Made by a program: the position numbers and the translations under genes. The notes under the pieces are model-generated. The model ran no database searches and had not been told where the DNA came from. It worked only from the letters and a program-made list of their open reading frames with translations. Shown piece by piece: positions 37,196-47,194 of a DNA stretch of 64,000 bases. The DNA is from Pseudomonas fluorescens (GTDB lineage Bacteria > Pseudomonadota > Gammaproteobacteria > Pseudomonadales > Pseudomonadaceae), in NCBI GenBank assembly GCA_902825215.1, contig LR782234.1, positions 5,597,001 to 5,661,000 of the forward strand, read 5' to 3'. Position 1 is the stretch's first letter; every line of letters begins with the position of its first letter.

Positions 37196-37217
37196 GCGTT
37201 GAAATGATGGAGTGTTC

Positions 37218-38129
37218 ATGTTCGTCCAGATTCTGGGATCGGCCGCAGGCGGCGGTTTTCCGCAGTGGAACTGCAACTGCGTCAATTGCGCAGGCTTTCG
37301 CGACGGCAGCCTCAATGCCAAGGCCCGGACCCAATCGTCCATCGCGATTTCCGATGACGGCGTGAACTGGGTGCTGTGCAACGCCTCGCCGGACATCCGC
37401 GCACAATTGCAAAGCTTTGCCCCGATGCAACCGGGCCGCGCCCTGCGTGACACCGGCATCAGCGCGATCATTCTGATGGACAGCCAGATCGACCACACCA
37501 CCGGCCTGCTAAGTCTGCGCGAGGGCTGCCCGCATCAGGTCTGGTGCACGGACATGGTTCACGAAGACCTGAGCACCGGCTTTCCGTTGTTCAAGATGCT
37601 CACACACTGGAACGGCGGGCTGGACTGGAACCGCATCGAACTCGATCAGAGCTTCACCGTCGCCGCATGTCCGAACCTGCGTTTCACGCCGCTGCCGCTG
37701 CGCAGTGCAGCGCCACCGTATTCGCCGCACCGCTTCGATCCGCATCCGGGCGACAACATCGGTTTGATCGTTGAAGATTCGAACACCGGCGGCAAGCTGT
37801 TCTACGCGCCGGGCCTGGGCAAAGTAGACGCGCCGCTGCTGGAAATCATGGCTGGCAGCGACTGCCTGCTGGTCGACGGCACGCTGTGGGACGACGATGA
37901 AATGCAGCGTCGTGGCGTCGGCACCCGCACCGGTCGCGAAATGGGCCATTTGGCACAGAACGGCCCCGGCGGCATGCTCGAAGTGCTCGAACAGCTTCCC
38001 GAGCAGCGCAAGGTGCTTATCCACATCAACAACACCAACCCGATTCTCGACGAGGATTCGGCCGAGCGCGCAGAACTCGCGCGGCGCAATGTTGAAGTGG
38101 CGTTTGATGGCATGAGCATTGTGCTGTAG
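37218..38129 (+). CDS. pqqB: Pyrroloquinoline quinone biosynthesis protein PqqB
   Basis: ATG 37218 with GGAG six bases upstream gives 303 residues. The metallo-beta-lactamase fold is visible (FVQILGSAAGGGFPQWNC; DSQIDHTTGLL). The N-terminal CNCVNC cluster is typical of PqqB. Recent work on the family points to an iron-dependent hydroxylase acting on the tyrosine of the cross-linked precursor. It is followed by a REP (38141-38166) and then pqqC. Confidence 0.95.
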   Translation: MFVQILGSAAGGGFPQWNCNCVNCAGFRDGSLNAKARTQSSIAISDDGVNWVLCNASPDIRAQLQSFAPMQPGRALRDTGISAIILMDSQIDHTTGLLSLREGCPHQVWCTDMVHEDLSTGFPLFKMLTHWNGGLDWNRIELDQSFTVAACPNLRFTPLPLRSAAPPYSPHRFDPHPGDNIGLIVEDSNTGGKLFYAPGLGKVDAPLLEIMAGSDCLLVDGTLWDDDEMQRRGVGTRTGREMGHLAQNGPGGMLEVLEQLPEQRKVLIHINNTNPILDEDSAERAELARRNVEVAFDGMSIVL

Positions 38130-38140
38130 CTGATGGCCCC

Positions 38141-38166
38141 ATCGCTGGCAAGCCAGCTCCCACAGG
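38141..38166. repeat. Single REP sequence inside the pqq operon
   Basis: ATCGCTGGCAAGCCAGCTCC-type REP between pqqB and pqqC, in the transcribed region of the operon. Confidence 0.8.
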
Positions 38167-38237
38167 TCTTGTGAACACCGCAAACCTTGTGGTGCCAGAC
38201 AACACAGAATCCAACGGTTGTTCCCCGGAGAACCGCA

Positions 38238-38990
38238 ATGACCGACACCCCGCTGTCCCCCGCCGAATTCGAAGCGGCCCTGCGCGCCAAAGGCGCCTAT
38301 TACCACATCTATCACCCCTACCATGTGGCGATGTATGAAGGCCGCGCCACGCGCGAGCAGATTCAGGGCTGGGTCGCCAACCGCTTCTATTATCAGGTGA
38401 ACATTCCCCTGAAGGACGCGGCGATTCTCGCCAATTGCCCGGATCGGGAAATTCGCCGCGAATGGATTCAGCGCTTGCTCGACCACGACGGCGCTCCTGG
38501 CGAAGACGGCGGCATCGAAGCCTGGCTGCGTCTCGGCCAGGCGGTCGGCCTCGACCCGGATCAATTGCGCTCGCAGGAACTGGTGTTGCCCGGCGTGCGT
38601 TTCGCCGTCGACGCTTACGTCAACTTCGCCCGCCGCGCCAGTTGGCAGGAGGCCGCGAGCAGTTCGCTGACCGAACTGTTCGCGCCGCAGATCCACCAGT
38701 CGCGTCTCGACAGCTGGCCGCAGCATTACCCGTGGATCGACCCGGCCGGTTACGAATACTTCCGCACCCGCCTCGGTCAGGCGCGGCGGGATGTCGAACA
38801 TGGTCTGGCGATCACGCTCGAACACTACAAGACCCGCGAAGGCCAGGAGCGCATGCTGGAAATTCTTCAGTTCAAACTGGACATTCTTTGGAGCATGCTC
38901 GATGCCATGAGCATGGCCTACGAACTGAACCGTCCGCCGTATCACAGCGTCACTGATCAACGGGTCTGGCACAAAGGAATCAGCTTATGA
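38238..38990 (+). CDS. pqqC: Pyrroloquinoline-quinone synthase PqqC
   Basis: ATG 38238 gives 250 residues (TDTPLSPAEFEAALRAKGAY); the frame extends 17 codons further without a start. PqqC performs the last step, a cofactor-free eight-electron oxidation and ring closure. It is an all-helical heme-oxygenase-like protein with conserved blocks HIYHPYHVAMYEG near residue 24 and FYYQVNIPLKDAAI near residue 50. GGAG is upstream. It overlaps pqqD by 4 bp. Confidence 0.96.
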   Translation: MTDTPLSPAEFEAALRAKGAYYHIYHPYHVAMYEGRATREQIQGWVANRFYYQVNIPLKDAAILANCPDREIRREWIQRLLDHDGAPGEDGGIEAWLRLGQAVGLDPDQLRSQELVLPGVRFAVDAYVNFARRASWQEAASSSLTELFAPQIHQSRLDSWPQHYPWIDPAGYEYFRTRLGQARRDVEHGLAITLEHYKTREGQERMLEILQFKLDILWSMLDAMSMAYELNRPPYHSVTDQRVWHKGISL

Positions 38991-39262
38991 GTTTTGACCG
39001 CAGCAAAGTCCCGAGCTGGCGTCCCGGCTACCGTTTCCAGTACGAACCGGCACAAAAAGGCCACGTGCTGCTGTACCCGGAAGGCATGATCAAGCTCAAC
39101 GAGAGCGCAAGCGAGATTGGCAAATTAATTGACGGTGAACGTGATGTCGCGGCAATCATCGCCAAACTCGACGAGCAGTTCCCCGGTGTGCCTGATCTCG
39201 GTGACGACATCGAGCAATTCATGGAGGTTGCCCGTGAGCAACACTGGCTCACCCTTGGCTGA
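38987..39262 (+). CDS. pqqD: PQQ peptide chaperone PqqD
   Basis: This 91-residue protein (PSWRPGYRFQYEPAQKGHVL; EGMIKLNESASEIGKLIDG) is the RiPP recognition element that binds PqqA and presents it to the radical-SAM enzyme PqqE. The ATG overlaps the pqqC stop (ATGA) and the last 29 bp overlap pqqE, so the three proteins are made in close coupling. Confidence 0.96.
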   Translation: MSFDRSKVPSWRPGYRFQYEPAQKGHVLLYPEGMIKLNESASEIGKLIDGERDVAAIIAKLDEQFPGVPDLGDDIEQFMEVAREQHWLTLG

Positions 39263-40394
39263 TCTGCCGGCCAAACCTGAAGTCGGCCTGCCGCTGTGGC
39301 TGCTCGCCGAGCTGACCTACCGCTGCCCGCTGCAATGCCCGTACTGCTCCAATCCGCTGGATTTCGCCGAGCAGGGCAAAGAGCTGACGACCGAACAGTG
39401 GATCAAGGTGTTCCGCGAGGCACGGGAAATGGGCGCGGCGCAACTGGGCTTTTCCGGTGGTGAGCCGCTGGTGCGTCAGGATCTCGCCGAGCTGATTCAC
39501 GAAGCACGGCAGCTGGGTTTCTACACCAACCTGATCACCTCCGGCATCGGCCTGACCGAGCAGAAAATCAGCGACTTCAAGAAGGCCGGGCTTGATCACA
39601 TCCAGATCAGTTTCCAGGCCAGCGACGAGCAAGTGAACAACCTGCTCGCCGGCTCGAAAAAAGCCTTCGCGCAGAAGCTGGAAATGGCCCGCGCGGTGAA
39701 GGCCCATGGTTACCCGATGGTGCTGAACTTCGTCACCCATCGGCACAACATCGACAAGATCGACCGCATCATTGAGCTGTGCATTGCGCTGGAGGCTGAC
39801 TTTGTCGAGCTTGCGACCTGCCAGTTCTATGGCTGGGCGCAACTCAACCGTGTCGGCCTGTTGCCGACCAAGGAACAACTGGTGCGCGCCGAGCGCATCA
39901 CCAACGAATACCGGGCGAAGCTGGAAGCCGAAGGGCATCCGTGCAAGCTGATTTTCGTCACCCCGGATTACTACGAAGAGCGCCCGAAAGCCTGCATGAA
40001 CGGCTGGGGCAGTATCTTTTTGACGGTGACACCGGACGGCACCGCCCTGCCCTGCCACGGCGCGCGTCAGTTGCCGGTGCAGTTTCCCAATGTGCGCGAT
40101 CACAGCATGCAGCACATCTGGTACGACTCGTTCGGCTTCAACCGCTTCCGCGGTTACGACTGGATGCCCGAGCCGTGCCGCTCGTGCGACGAAAAGGAAA
40201 AGGACTTTGGCGGCTGCCGCTGCCAGGCGTTCATGCTCACCGGTGATGCGAGCAACGCCGACCCGGTGTGCAGCAAATCCGAACATCACGGCGTGATCCT
40301 CAAGGCCCGCGAAGAAGCCGAGAGCGCCACGCAGACCATCGAACAACTGGCCTTTCGCAATGAACGAAACTCACGCCTCATCGCCAAGGGCTGA
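39234..40394 (+). CDS. pqqE: PqqA peptide cyclase PqqE (radical SAM/SPASM)
   Basis: I chose GTG 39234, preceded by GGAGG, giving 386 residues; longer in-frame extension runs through pqqD. The radical-SAM CxxxCxxC is Cys31-Cys35-Cys38 (YRCPLQCPYCS). C-terminal SPASM cysteines are visible in KACMNGWGS, ALPCHGARQ, EPCRSCDEKEKDFGGCRC. PqqE joins Glu and Tyr of PqqA through a carbon-carbon bond. The stop overlaps the start of the next gene by 35 bp. Confidence 0.96.
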   Translation: MSNTGSPLADLPAKPEVGLPLWLLAELTYRCPLQCPYCSNPLDFAEQGKELTTEQWIKVFREAREMGAAQLGFSGGEPLVRQDLAELIHEARQLGFYTNLITSGIGLTEQKISDFKKAGLDHIQISFQASDEQVNNLLAGSKKAFAQKLEMARAVKAHGYPMVLNFVTHRHNIDKIDRIIELCIALEADFVELATCQFYGWAQLNRVGLLPTKEQLVRAERITNEYRAKLEAEGHPCKLIFVTPDYYEERPKACMNGWGSIFLTVTPDGTALPCHGARQLPVQFPNVRDHSMQHIWYDSFGFNRFRGYDWMPEPCRSCDEKEKDFGGCRCQAFMLTGDASNADPVCSKSEHHGVILKAREEAESATQTIEQLAFRNERNSRLIAKG

Positions 40395-42171
40395 GCCCTT
40401 CAGCGCTTCGCAAGCCGTCGCCGCCGGCGTGGATTTCGCCGAGTTGCAGCTCGGCGCCAACGGCCTGTTCTGGAATGAATATCGCCCGCTGGATGCCGCG
40501 TGCCGGATCTGGCACTGGCGCGATGGCGTGACGCAATGTCTGACGCCGGATGGCTTCAGCGTGCGCAGTCGCGTGTACGAATATGGCGGTGGCGCATTTT
40601 GTCTGACGCCTGACGGGGTGGTTTTCGTCAACGAGGCGGACCAGCAGTTGTATCGGCAGGCCCTCGATGGTGCGCCTGAAGCACTGACCACCGGCGATTG
40701 CCGTTTTGGTGATTTGCAGTATGCGTGTGGGCAGATTCTGGCGGTCGAGGAGCAGCGCAATCAGCACCGATTGGTGGCGGTTGATCTGGCTGACGGTGTT
40801 CGGCACGTATTGGCTGAGGGCGCAGACTTTTATGCATCGCCCCTTCTGAGCCCGGATGGGCGGCGCCTGGCGTGGATCGAGTGGAGCCGGCCGCATCAGC
40901 CGTGGACCTCAACCCGGTTGATGACCGCCCAGCGCTTGCCCGATGGCGGATTCGCTTCGCCGCGCTGCGTGGCTGGCGATGACATTGAAGAGTCGATTCA
41001 ACAACCGCGCTTCGATGACGAGGGCCGCCTGTATTGCCTGACCGATCGCGGTGGATTCTGGCAACCCTGGGCGGTAACTGTCGACGGTCTGGAATCATTG
41101 GTTGCCGCCCAGGCCGACCATGCGCCGGCACCGTGGCAACTCGGCGTCTGCACCTGGCTGCCGCTTGGTGATGCTTTCCTGGCCAGCTGGAGCGAAGGCG
41201 GTTTCGGTCGCCTTACTCTTGGCGATGTAGATTTCACTGGTGAGTACAGCCGCTTCCGTCATCTGGCCGCAGATCAGCAAAACATCTACTGCATTGCTGC
41301 CTCGCCGATCAGCCCCTCGGCGATCATTGCCATTGATCGAATGACGAACGAAGTTACCGTGCTGGTCGGCGGTATAGCGCCGTTGCCCGCCGAACGCATC
41401 AGCCGTCCGCAAACCCTGCGTTACCCAAGCGGTTCGGGTGAGGCGCACGGTTTCTTTTACCCGGCCATGACCGCCGAGAAGACTCCGCCACTGCTGGTGT
41501 TCATCCACGGCGGCCCGACATCGGCCTGCTATCCGATGCTCGACCCGCGCATTCAATACTGGACGCAACGCGGCTTTGCCGTCGCCGATCTCAACTATCG
41601 CGGCAGCAGCGGTTACGGCCGGCAATATCGCCAGGCGTTGCATTTGCGCTGGGGTGAAGTGGATGTCGAGGATGCGTGCAACGTCGTCGCGTATCTCGCC
41701 GACCAAGGCTTGATCGACGGGCAGCGCGCGTTCATCCGGGGCGGGAGCGCGGGTGGCTACACCACGTTGTGTGCGCTGGCGTTCAAGCAAGTCTTCCGCG
41801 CTGGCGCGAGTTTGTACGGAGTCAGCGACCCGGTGGCATTGGGCCGGGCGACGCACAAGTTCGAAGGCGACTATCTCGACTGGCTGATCGGCGATCCCGA
41901 GCAGGACGCCGAACGCTATGCCGCACGCACGCCATTGCTACACGCAGACCATATCCGCGTGCCGGTGATTTTCTTTCAGGGTGAACTGGATGCTGTGGTT
42001 GTGCCGCAGCAGACTCGCGACATGGTCGCCGCACTTGAACGTAACGGCATCCCGGTCGAAGCACACTACTTTGCCGATGAACGCCACGGTTTCCGTCGTG
42101 CCGTTAACCAGGCGCATGCGCTGGAAAAGGAGTGGCAGTTTTATCGGCGGGTGATGGGTTTATCTGACTGA
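40360..42171 (+). CDS. S9 family peptidase (prolyl oligopeptidase type), PQQ-locus peptidase
   Basis: This 603-residue protein has an N-terminal beta-propeller (LGANGLFWNEYRPLDAA, YEYGGGAFCLTPDG) and a C-terminal alpha/beta-hydrolase domain. The nucleophile is in GGSAGGY (near residue 463); the catalytic Asp is in GELDAVVVPQ and the His in ERHGFRRA. It overlaps pqqE by 35 bp, so it is almost certainly co-expressed with the PQQ genes. A peptidase gene at this position is known as pqqM in P. fluorescens B16 if memory serves, but I leave the symbol blank. It may trim peptide remnants of PqqA after PqqF (inference). Confidence 0.9.
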   Translation: MNETHASSPRAEPFSASQAVAAGVDFAELQLGANGLFWNEYRPLDAACRIWHWRDGVTQCLTPDGFSVRSRVYEYGGGAFCLTPDGVVFVNEADQQLYRQALDGAPEALTTGDCRFGDLQYACGQILAVEEQRNQHRLVAVDLADGVRHVLAEGADFYASPLLSPDGRRLAWIEWSRPHQPWTSTRLMTAQRLPDGGFASPRCVAGDDIEESIQQPRFDDEGRLYCLTDRGGFWQPWAVTVDGLESLVAAQADHAPAPWQLGVCTWLPLGDAFLASWSEGGFGRLTLGDVDFTGEYSRFRHLAADQQNIYCIAASPISPSAIIAIDRMTNEVTVLVGGIAPLPAERISRPQTLRYPSGSGEAHGFFYPAMTAEKTPPLLVFIHGGPTSACYPMLDPRIQYWTQRGFAVADLNYRGSSGYGRQYRQALHLRWGEVDVEDACNVVAYLADQGLIDGQRAFIRGGSAGGYTTLCALAFKQVFRAGASLYGVSDPVALGRATHKFEGDYLDWLIGDPEQDAERYAARTPLLHADHIRVPVIFFQGELDAVVVPQQTRDMVAALERNGIPVEAHYFADERHGFRRAVNQAHALEKEWQFYRRVMGLSD

Positions 42172-42188
42172 AATACCGAGTCGCCTCG

Positions 42189-42268
42189 ATCGCGAGCAGG
42201 CTCACTCCTCCAAGGGATCTGTTGTGTTCGCAAATCCTCTGTGGGAGCCAGCCCGCTGGCGATGGCGG
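42189..42268. repeat. Two REP sequences of different types
   Basis: ATCGCGAGCAGGCTCACTCC at 42189-42208 and TGTGGGAGCCAGCCCGCTGG type at 42239-42268, in the convergent gap between the S9 peptidase and the Pmp3 peptide. They belong to different REP families and do not form a good pair. Confidence 0.75.
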
Positions 42269-42288
42269 GCTATCGACTGACGCTGGAA

Positions 42289-42447
42289 TCAGCGCTTGGC
42301 GATGATATACACCGCATGCACAATCCCCGGAATGTACCCGCACAGCGTCAGCAGAATGTTCAACCAGAACGCCCCGCCGAACCCGACCTGCAGAAAGACA
42401 CCCAGTGGCGGCAACAGAATAGCGATGATGATGCGAATAAAGTCCAT
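42289..42447 (-). CDS. YqaE/Pmp3 family small membrane protein
   Basis: From ATG 42447 (with AGGAG 7-8 bases upstream) the product has 52 residues and two hydrophobic helices: DFIRIIIAILLPPLGVFLQV and FWLNILLTLCGYIPGIVHAV. This is the Pmp3/UPF0057 signature. Yeast Pmp3 affects membrane potential and salt tolerance; bacterial homologs are stress-induced but poorly defined. The reading frame extends 13 codons upstream but without a ribosome-binding site. Confidence 0.93.
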   Translation of the reverse strand: MDFIRIIIAILLPPLGVFLQVGFGGAFWLNILLTLCGYIPGIVHAVYIIAKR

Positions 42448-42551
42448 GGGGCAGCTCCTGAATGGGGGTTGGCTCACTTGAGCCATACAAGCTAATCGAC
42501 CTGCGCCGTTCGTCAGGGTTCAGTGCTTCTGCCATTTCATCGTCCCCCCAC

Positions 42552-42592
42552 AAAAAAACGCCCCACGCCAAAAGCAATCAGACGTGGGGCGT
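42552..42592 (-). terminator. Rho-independent terminator of the class III aminotransferase
   Basis: A perfect 10-bp stem ACGCCCCACG / CGTGGGGCGT with a 15-base loop; read on the minus strand it is followed by TTTTTTT. It lies about 50 bp after the aminotransferase stop. Confidence 0.9.
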
Positions 42593-42639
42593 GCGTTATA
42601 CCGCGAGACGGTTCTGGAAATCGGGTGGGAAATGTCAGC

Positions 42640-43923
42640 TCAAACGGCAATCCCTTTGCGGCATTGCAACTGTGCCGTGCGCACTCGCGAGAACGCGCGG
42701 CCCAGGCGCAGGAGCATTTCGTCGATGTTGGTTTTGCTCACGGTGAGCGCGGGGGTGAAGCGCAGGCAGTTGGCTTGCGGCGCATTGAGCAGCAGGCCTT
42801 CATGCAGGGCGGCGTGGACCACGGCATGGGCGCAGTCGTCTGACAGGGTCAGTCCGTAGAACAAGCCTTGGCCGCGCAGGTCGCCGTGATCGTAGCGGTA
42901 CGCCAATCGGGCCAGGCCTTCGCGCAGGTGCTGGCCGTTTTCTCTGACTTGGGCGAGGAAGCTACGGTCCTGCACACTGTCGAGCACAACCAGGCCCGCC
43001 GCCGTCATCAAGGCGTTGCCATGATGCGTGCCGCCCAGCTCACCCGCGTCAAAACAACAGGCCTCGCCCCGGGCCAGCAACGCCGCCAGAGGCACACCGC
43101 CGCCGAGGCCTTTACCGAGCACGACAATATCGGCGCGCACGCCGTAGGACTGTTCGGCAAGCAAGTTGCCGCAGCGGCCAATGCCGGTTTGCACTTCGTC
43201 GAGGATCAGCAGAATGCCCAGTTCACGGCACAGGCGTTCGACGCCTTTGAGGTAATGCTCGCTGGCCGGAATTACCCCGGCATCGCTCTGGATCGGTTCG
43301 AGCATGATCGCCACGGTCTGCGCATCGACCGCCGCATGCAGCGCCGGCAAGTCGTTGAACGGTACCTGATCGAACCCCGGCAGCAATGGCGCAAAACGAT
43401 TCGCCAGGTTGCAGCTGTCCGAGGCGGAGATCGTCGCCAGACTCCGGCCGTGACAGCCCTGCCTGGCAACAATGATTCGCGAAGCACCGCCGCGATGCAG
43501 TTGTCCCCACTTGCGCGCCAGTTTGATCGCCGCTTCACAGGCTTCGCTGCCGCTGTTGAGCAGATAGGCCTGATCGCTGCCGGTGCTGGCACACAGACGT
43601 TCGGCGAGGCTGAGCATGCCGCGATTGTGCAGATTGAAACCGGGGTTGATCAGCGCCTGCGCCTGGTTGGCGATGGCTTTGACCAGCGCCGACGGACTGT
43701 GCCCGAGACTGTTGGCCCCGCCGGCCTGGGAAAAGTCGAGATAGGCACGGTCCTGGCTGTCCCACAGCCATGAACCCTGCCCGCGCACGAACACTTGCTG
43801 TGGACGCTGAACGCTGGGCATCAGACGCTCAGCGCCGAGATCACTGCCAGCCTCGGGTGCGTCGTTAGCCATAAGGAGATCATCGAGATTCGGCGCCTGG
43901 CGCCGCAGATTGAACAGATTCAT
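42640..43923 (-). CDS. Class III PLP-dependent aminotransferase near the pqq locus
   Basis: ATG 43923 gives 427 residues beginning NLFNLRRQAPNLDDLL. It is an acetylornithine/ornithine-type aminotransferase: LNSGSEACEAAIKLARKWG near residue 120, LILDEVQTGIGRCG for the PLP-aspartate and VVLGKGLGGGVPLAALLA carrying the Schiff-base lysine. The substrate cannot be told from sequence. It is divergent from a LysR regulator and lies after the pqq cluster. P. fluorescens pqq clusters carry an aminotransferase (pqqI) and a regulator (pqqH), and this pair may be those genes; this is from memory, so no symbol is given. Confidence 0.85.
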   Translation of the reverse strand: MNLFNLRRQAPNLDDLLMANDAPEAGSDLGAERLMPSVQRPQQVFVRGQGSWLWDSQDRAYLDFSQAGGANSLGHSPSALVKAIANQAQALINPGFNLHNRGMLSLAERLCASTGSDQAYLLNSGSEACEAAIKLARKWGQLHRGGASRIIVARQGCHGRSLATISASDSCNLANRFAPLLPGFDQVPFNDLPALHAAVDAQTVAIMLEPIQSDAGVIPASEHYLKGVERLCRELGILLILDEVQTGIGRCGNLLAEQSYGVRADIVVLGKGLGGGVPLAALLARGEACCFDAGELGGTHHGNALMTAAGLVVLDSVQDRSFLAQVRENGQHLREGLARLAYRYDHGDLRGQGLFYGLTLSDDCAHAVVHAALHEGLLLNAPQANCLRFTPALTVSKTNIDEMLLRLGRAFSRVRTAQLQCRKGIAV

Positions 43924-44064
43924 TGAAAAACACCCTGCTCGAGGTGTTTTGAACTGCCTATGCAAACGCTGTCGAAGCGAACGCTGATCATCGCGCTTTC
44001 TGACCCTGTAAGCCTTGTGAATGCGGTTAGACTAGGCTCACCGAAGGCTTCGGGCCATTTCGAT

Positions 44065-44083
44065 TTATCAGCTATTTCGATAA
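44065..44083. promoter_or_regulatory. Inverted repeat TTATC-N9-GATAA, candidate LysR operator
   Basis: It lies 9-27 bp upstream of the LysR gene and within the 169-bp divergent region with the aminotransferase. The dyad fits the T-N11-A style of LysR sites (T..A inside ATC/GAT) and might be the autoregulatory site. Statistical support is low for a 5-bp arm. Confidence 0.35.
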
Positions 44084-44092
44084 GCGTTACTT

Positions 44093-45007
44093 ATGGATTT
44101 CAAACAACTGCGTTATTTCGTCGCGGTCTACGAAGAGGGTCATGTCGGCCGCGCTGCCGAACGTCTGTCGATCTCGCAACCGGCGCTGTCGCAACAGATC
44201 CGTCAGCTCGAACAGAACCTCGACGTTACCTTGTTCGAGCGCAGCAGCAAGCGCCTACTGCCGACGCTTGCCGCGCATACTTTGTACAATCACGCGCTGC
44301 CGTTGCTTGACGGTTTGCAACGGGCGCGCGAGGCGCTGGGCAATTTCAAGGGTCAGGCTTTGCGTACGCTGGCGATCGGCGTGCTGCAAACGGTGCACAC
44401 CAGCCTGGTACCGCAGATGCTTGAGCGGGTGCGCAAGGCGCAACCGCATCTGGTGGTGCAGATCTACGAGCTGACGGGACTGGAAATCGAACGGCGTTTG
44501 CTCAATGGTTCGCTGGACATCGGCATCAGCTATCTGCCCCCGCGCCAACCGGGTCTGCACGGCGTCATGCTCTATGAGGATGAACTGACACTGGTGATTC
44601 CGGCGGACCATCCGTTGCGCGAATTCAAGAAAGTCTCGATGCGCCAGGCCGCCGAACTGCCGATGTTGCTGCTGGGTGAGGAGTTCCAGATCCGCCAGAT
44701 CTGGCAGGCGCAACTGGCCAGCCTCGGCCGGCGCCCGCAGGTACAGGCAGAGCTGAACAATATGGTGGGAATTCTCGACAGCCTGCCGCATACCCGATTG
44801 GCGACGGTGCTGCCAGGGCAATCACAGCGGCAGTACGACGATGAGGATCTGCTGTGGAAGCCGCTGAGCGAACCGCGGGTGCCGCTGAAGGTCGGCCTGG
44901 TGTGTCGCGATGTGCAACGCCAGCAGGCGTCGTTGGCGCTGCTGCGCGGTTTGCTTGAGGAAGTGCTGGAGCGCGAGGCGAAACCGGCGCTGGATCCGCT
45001 GGCCTGA
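44093..45007 (+). CDS. LysR family transcriptional regulator (CynR-like)
   Basis: The protein has 304 residues. The N-terminal winged helix is MDFKQLRYFVAVYEEGHVGR with ERLSISQPALSQQIRQLEQN, and the C-terminal half is the periplasmic-binding-like effector domain (LAIGVLQTVHTSLVPQML). It is divergent from the aminotransferase, the standard layout for a LysR protein controlling its neighbour. A terminator (45029-45052) closes the unit. The effector is unknown. Confidence 0.93.
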   Translation: MDFKQLRYFVAVYEEGHVGRAAERLSISQPALSQQIRQLEQNLDVTLFERSSKRLLPTLAAHTLYNHALPLLDGLQRAREALGNFKGQALRTLAIGVLQTVHTSLVPQMLERVRKAQPHLVVQIYELTGLEIERRLLNGSLDIGISYLPPRQPGLHGVMLYEDELTLVIPADHPLREFKKVSMRQAAELPMLLLGEEFQIRQIWQAQLASLGRRPQVQAELNNMVGILDSLPHTRLATVLPGQSQRQYDDEDLLWKPLSEPRVPLKVGLVCRDVQRQQASLALLRGLLEEVLEREAKPALDPLA

Positions 45008-45028
45008 AACTTTTCTTCAGGCAAAAGA

Positions 45029-45052
45029 AAACCCCGCCGAAGCGGGGCTTTG
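45029..45052 (+). terminator. Terminator after the LysR gene
   Basis: AACCCCGC / GCGGGGCTT stem with a CGAA loop and a short T tail (TTTG). Confidence 0.75.
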
Positions 45053-45197
45053 CAGACTGTTTCCCTGACATCCATTTCACTCCGCCACCCTGGCAGAATC
45101 CTACGTGTCCGTGTTGTTGCTTTGCGCTTCCTGCGCGACGTCCATGAAACGTAGATTAGCCGTGGATCCAATTGGCGACTATGGGAGAACAGCAGCA

Positions 45198-45225
45198 CGT
45201 CATGTAAGCGAATGCTTACATGACG
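45198..45225. promoter_or_regulatory. Perfect 12-bp inverted repeat of unknown role
   Basis: CGTCATGTAAGC / GCTTACATGACG with a 4-base spacer (GAAT), lying 9 bp after the stop of the minus-strand acyl-CoA dehydrogenase. There is no T-run on either side, so it is not a clear terminator. The core TGTAAGC-N4-GCTTACA looks like a TetR-family operator, but no promoter is recognised beside it. Confidence 0.6.
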
Positions 45226-45233
45226 CTATCGCA

Positions 45234-47012
<1,779 letters not shown>

Positions 47013-47148
47013 GGCAAACCTCGCAGGATCTGGAATAGGTGATTCGTGGAATGATGTTTTCTGTGAGCCCGAGTGTACCTCAACAACTTTTGCGACACAT
47101 AGGGTCAGGCCATGACTGATTTGTTATTTTTAGTCATCGGCGGATTCC

Positions 47149-47184
47149 CAAAAAAGAAGCCCGCAATCAGCGGGCTCTTTTTTG
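47149..47184. terminator. Bidirectional terminator between acyl-CoA dehydrogenases 1 and 2
   Basis: AGCCCGC / GCGGGCT stem with AATCA loop and A/T runs on both sides (AAAAAAGA, CTTTTTT). It lies after the stop of paralog 2 and before paralog 1, so each probably forms its own transcript. Confidence 0.85.
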
Positions 47185-47194
47185 CCGCAAACCC

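Noticed and set aside
47112..47137. Inverted repeat ATGACT-N14-AGTCAT upstream of acyl-CoA dehydrogenase 1
   Set aside because: Arms are only 6 bp with a long spacer in AT-rich DNA; expected by chance at this size.
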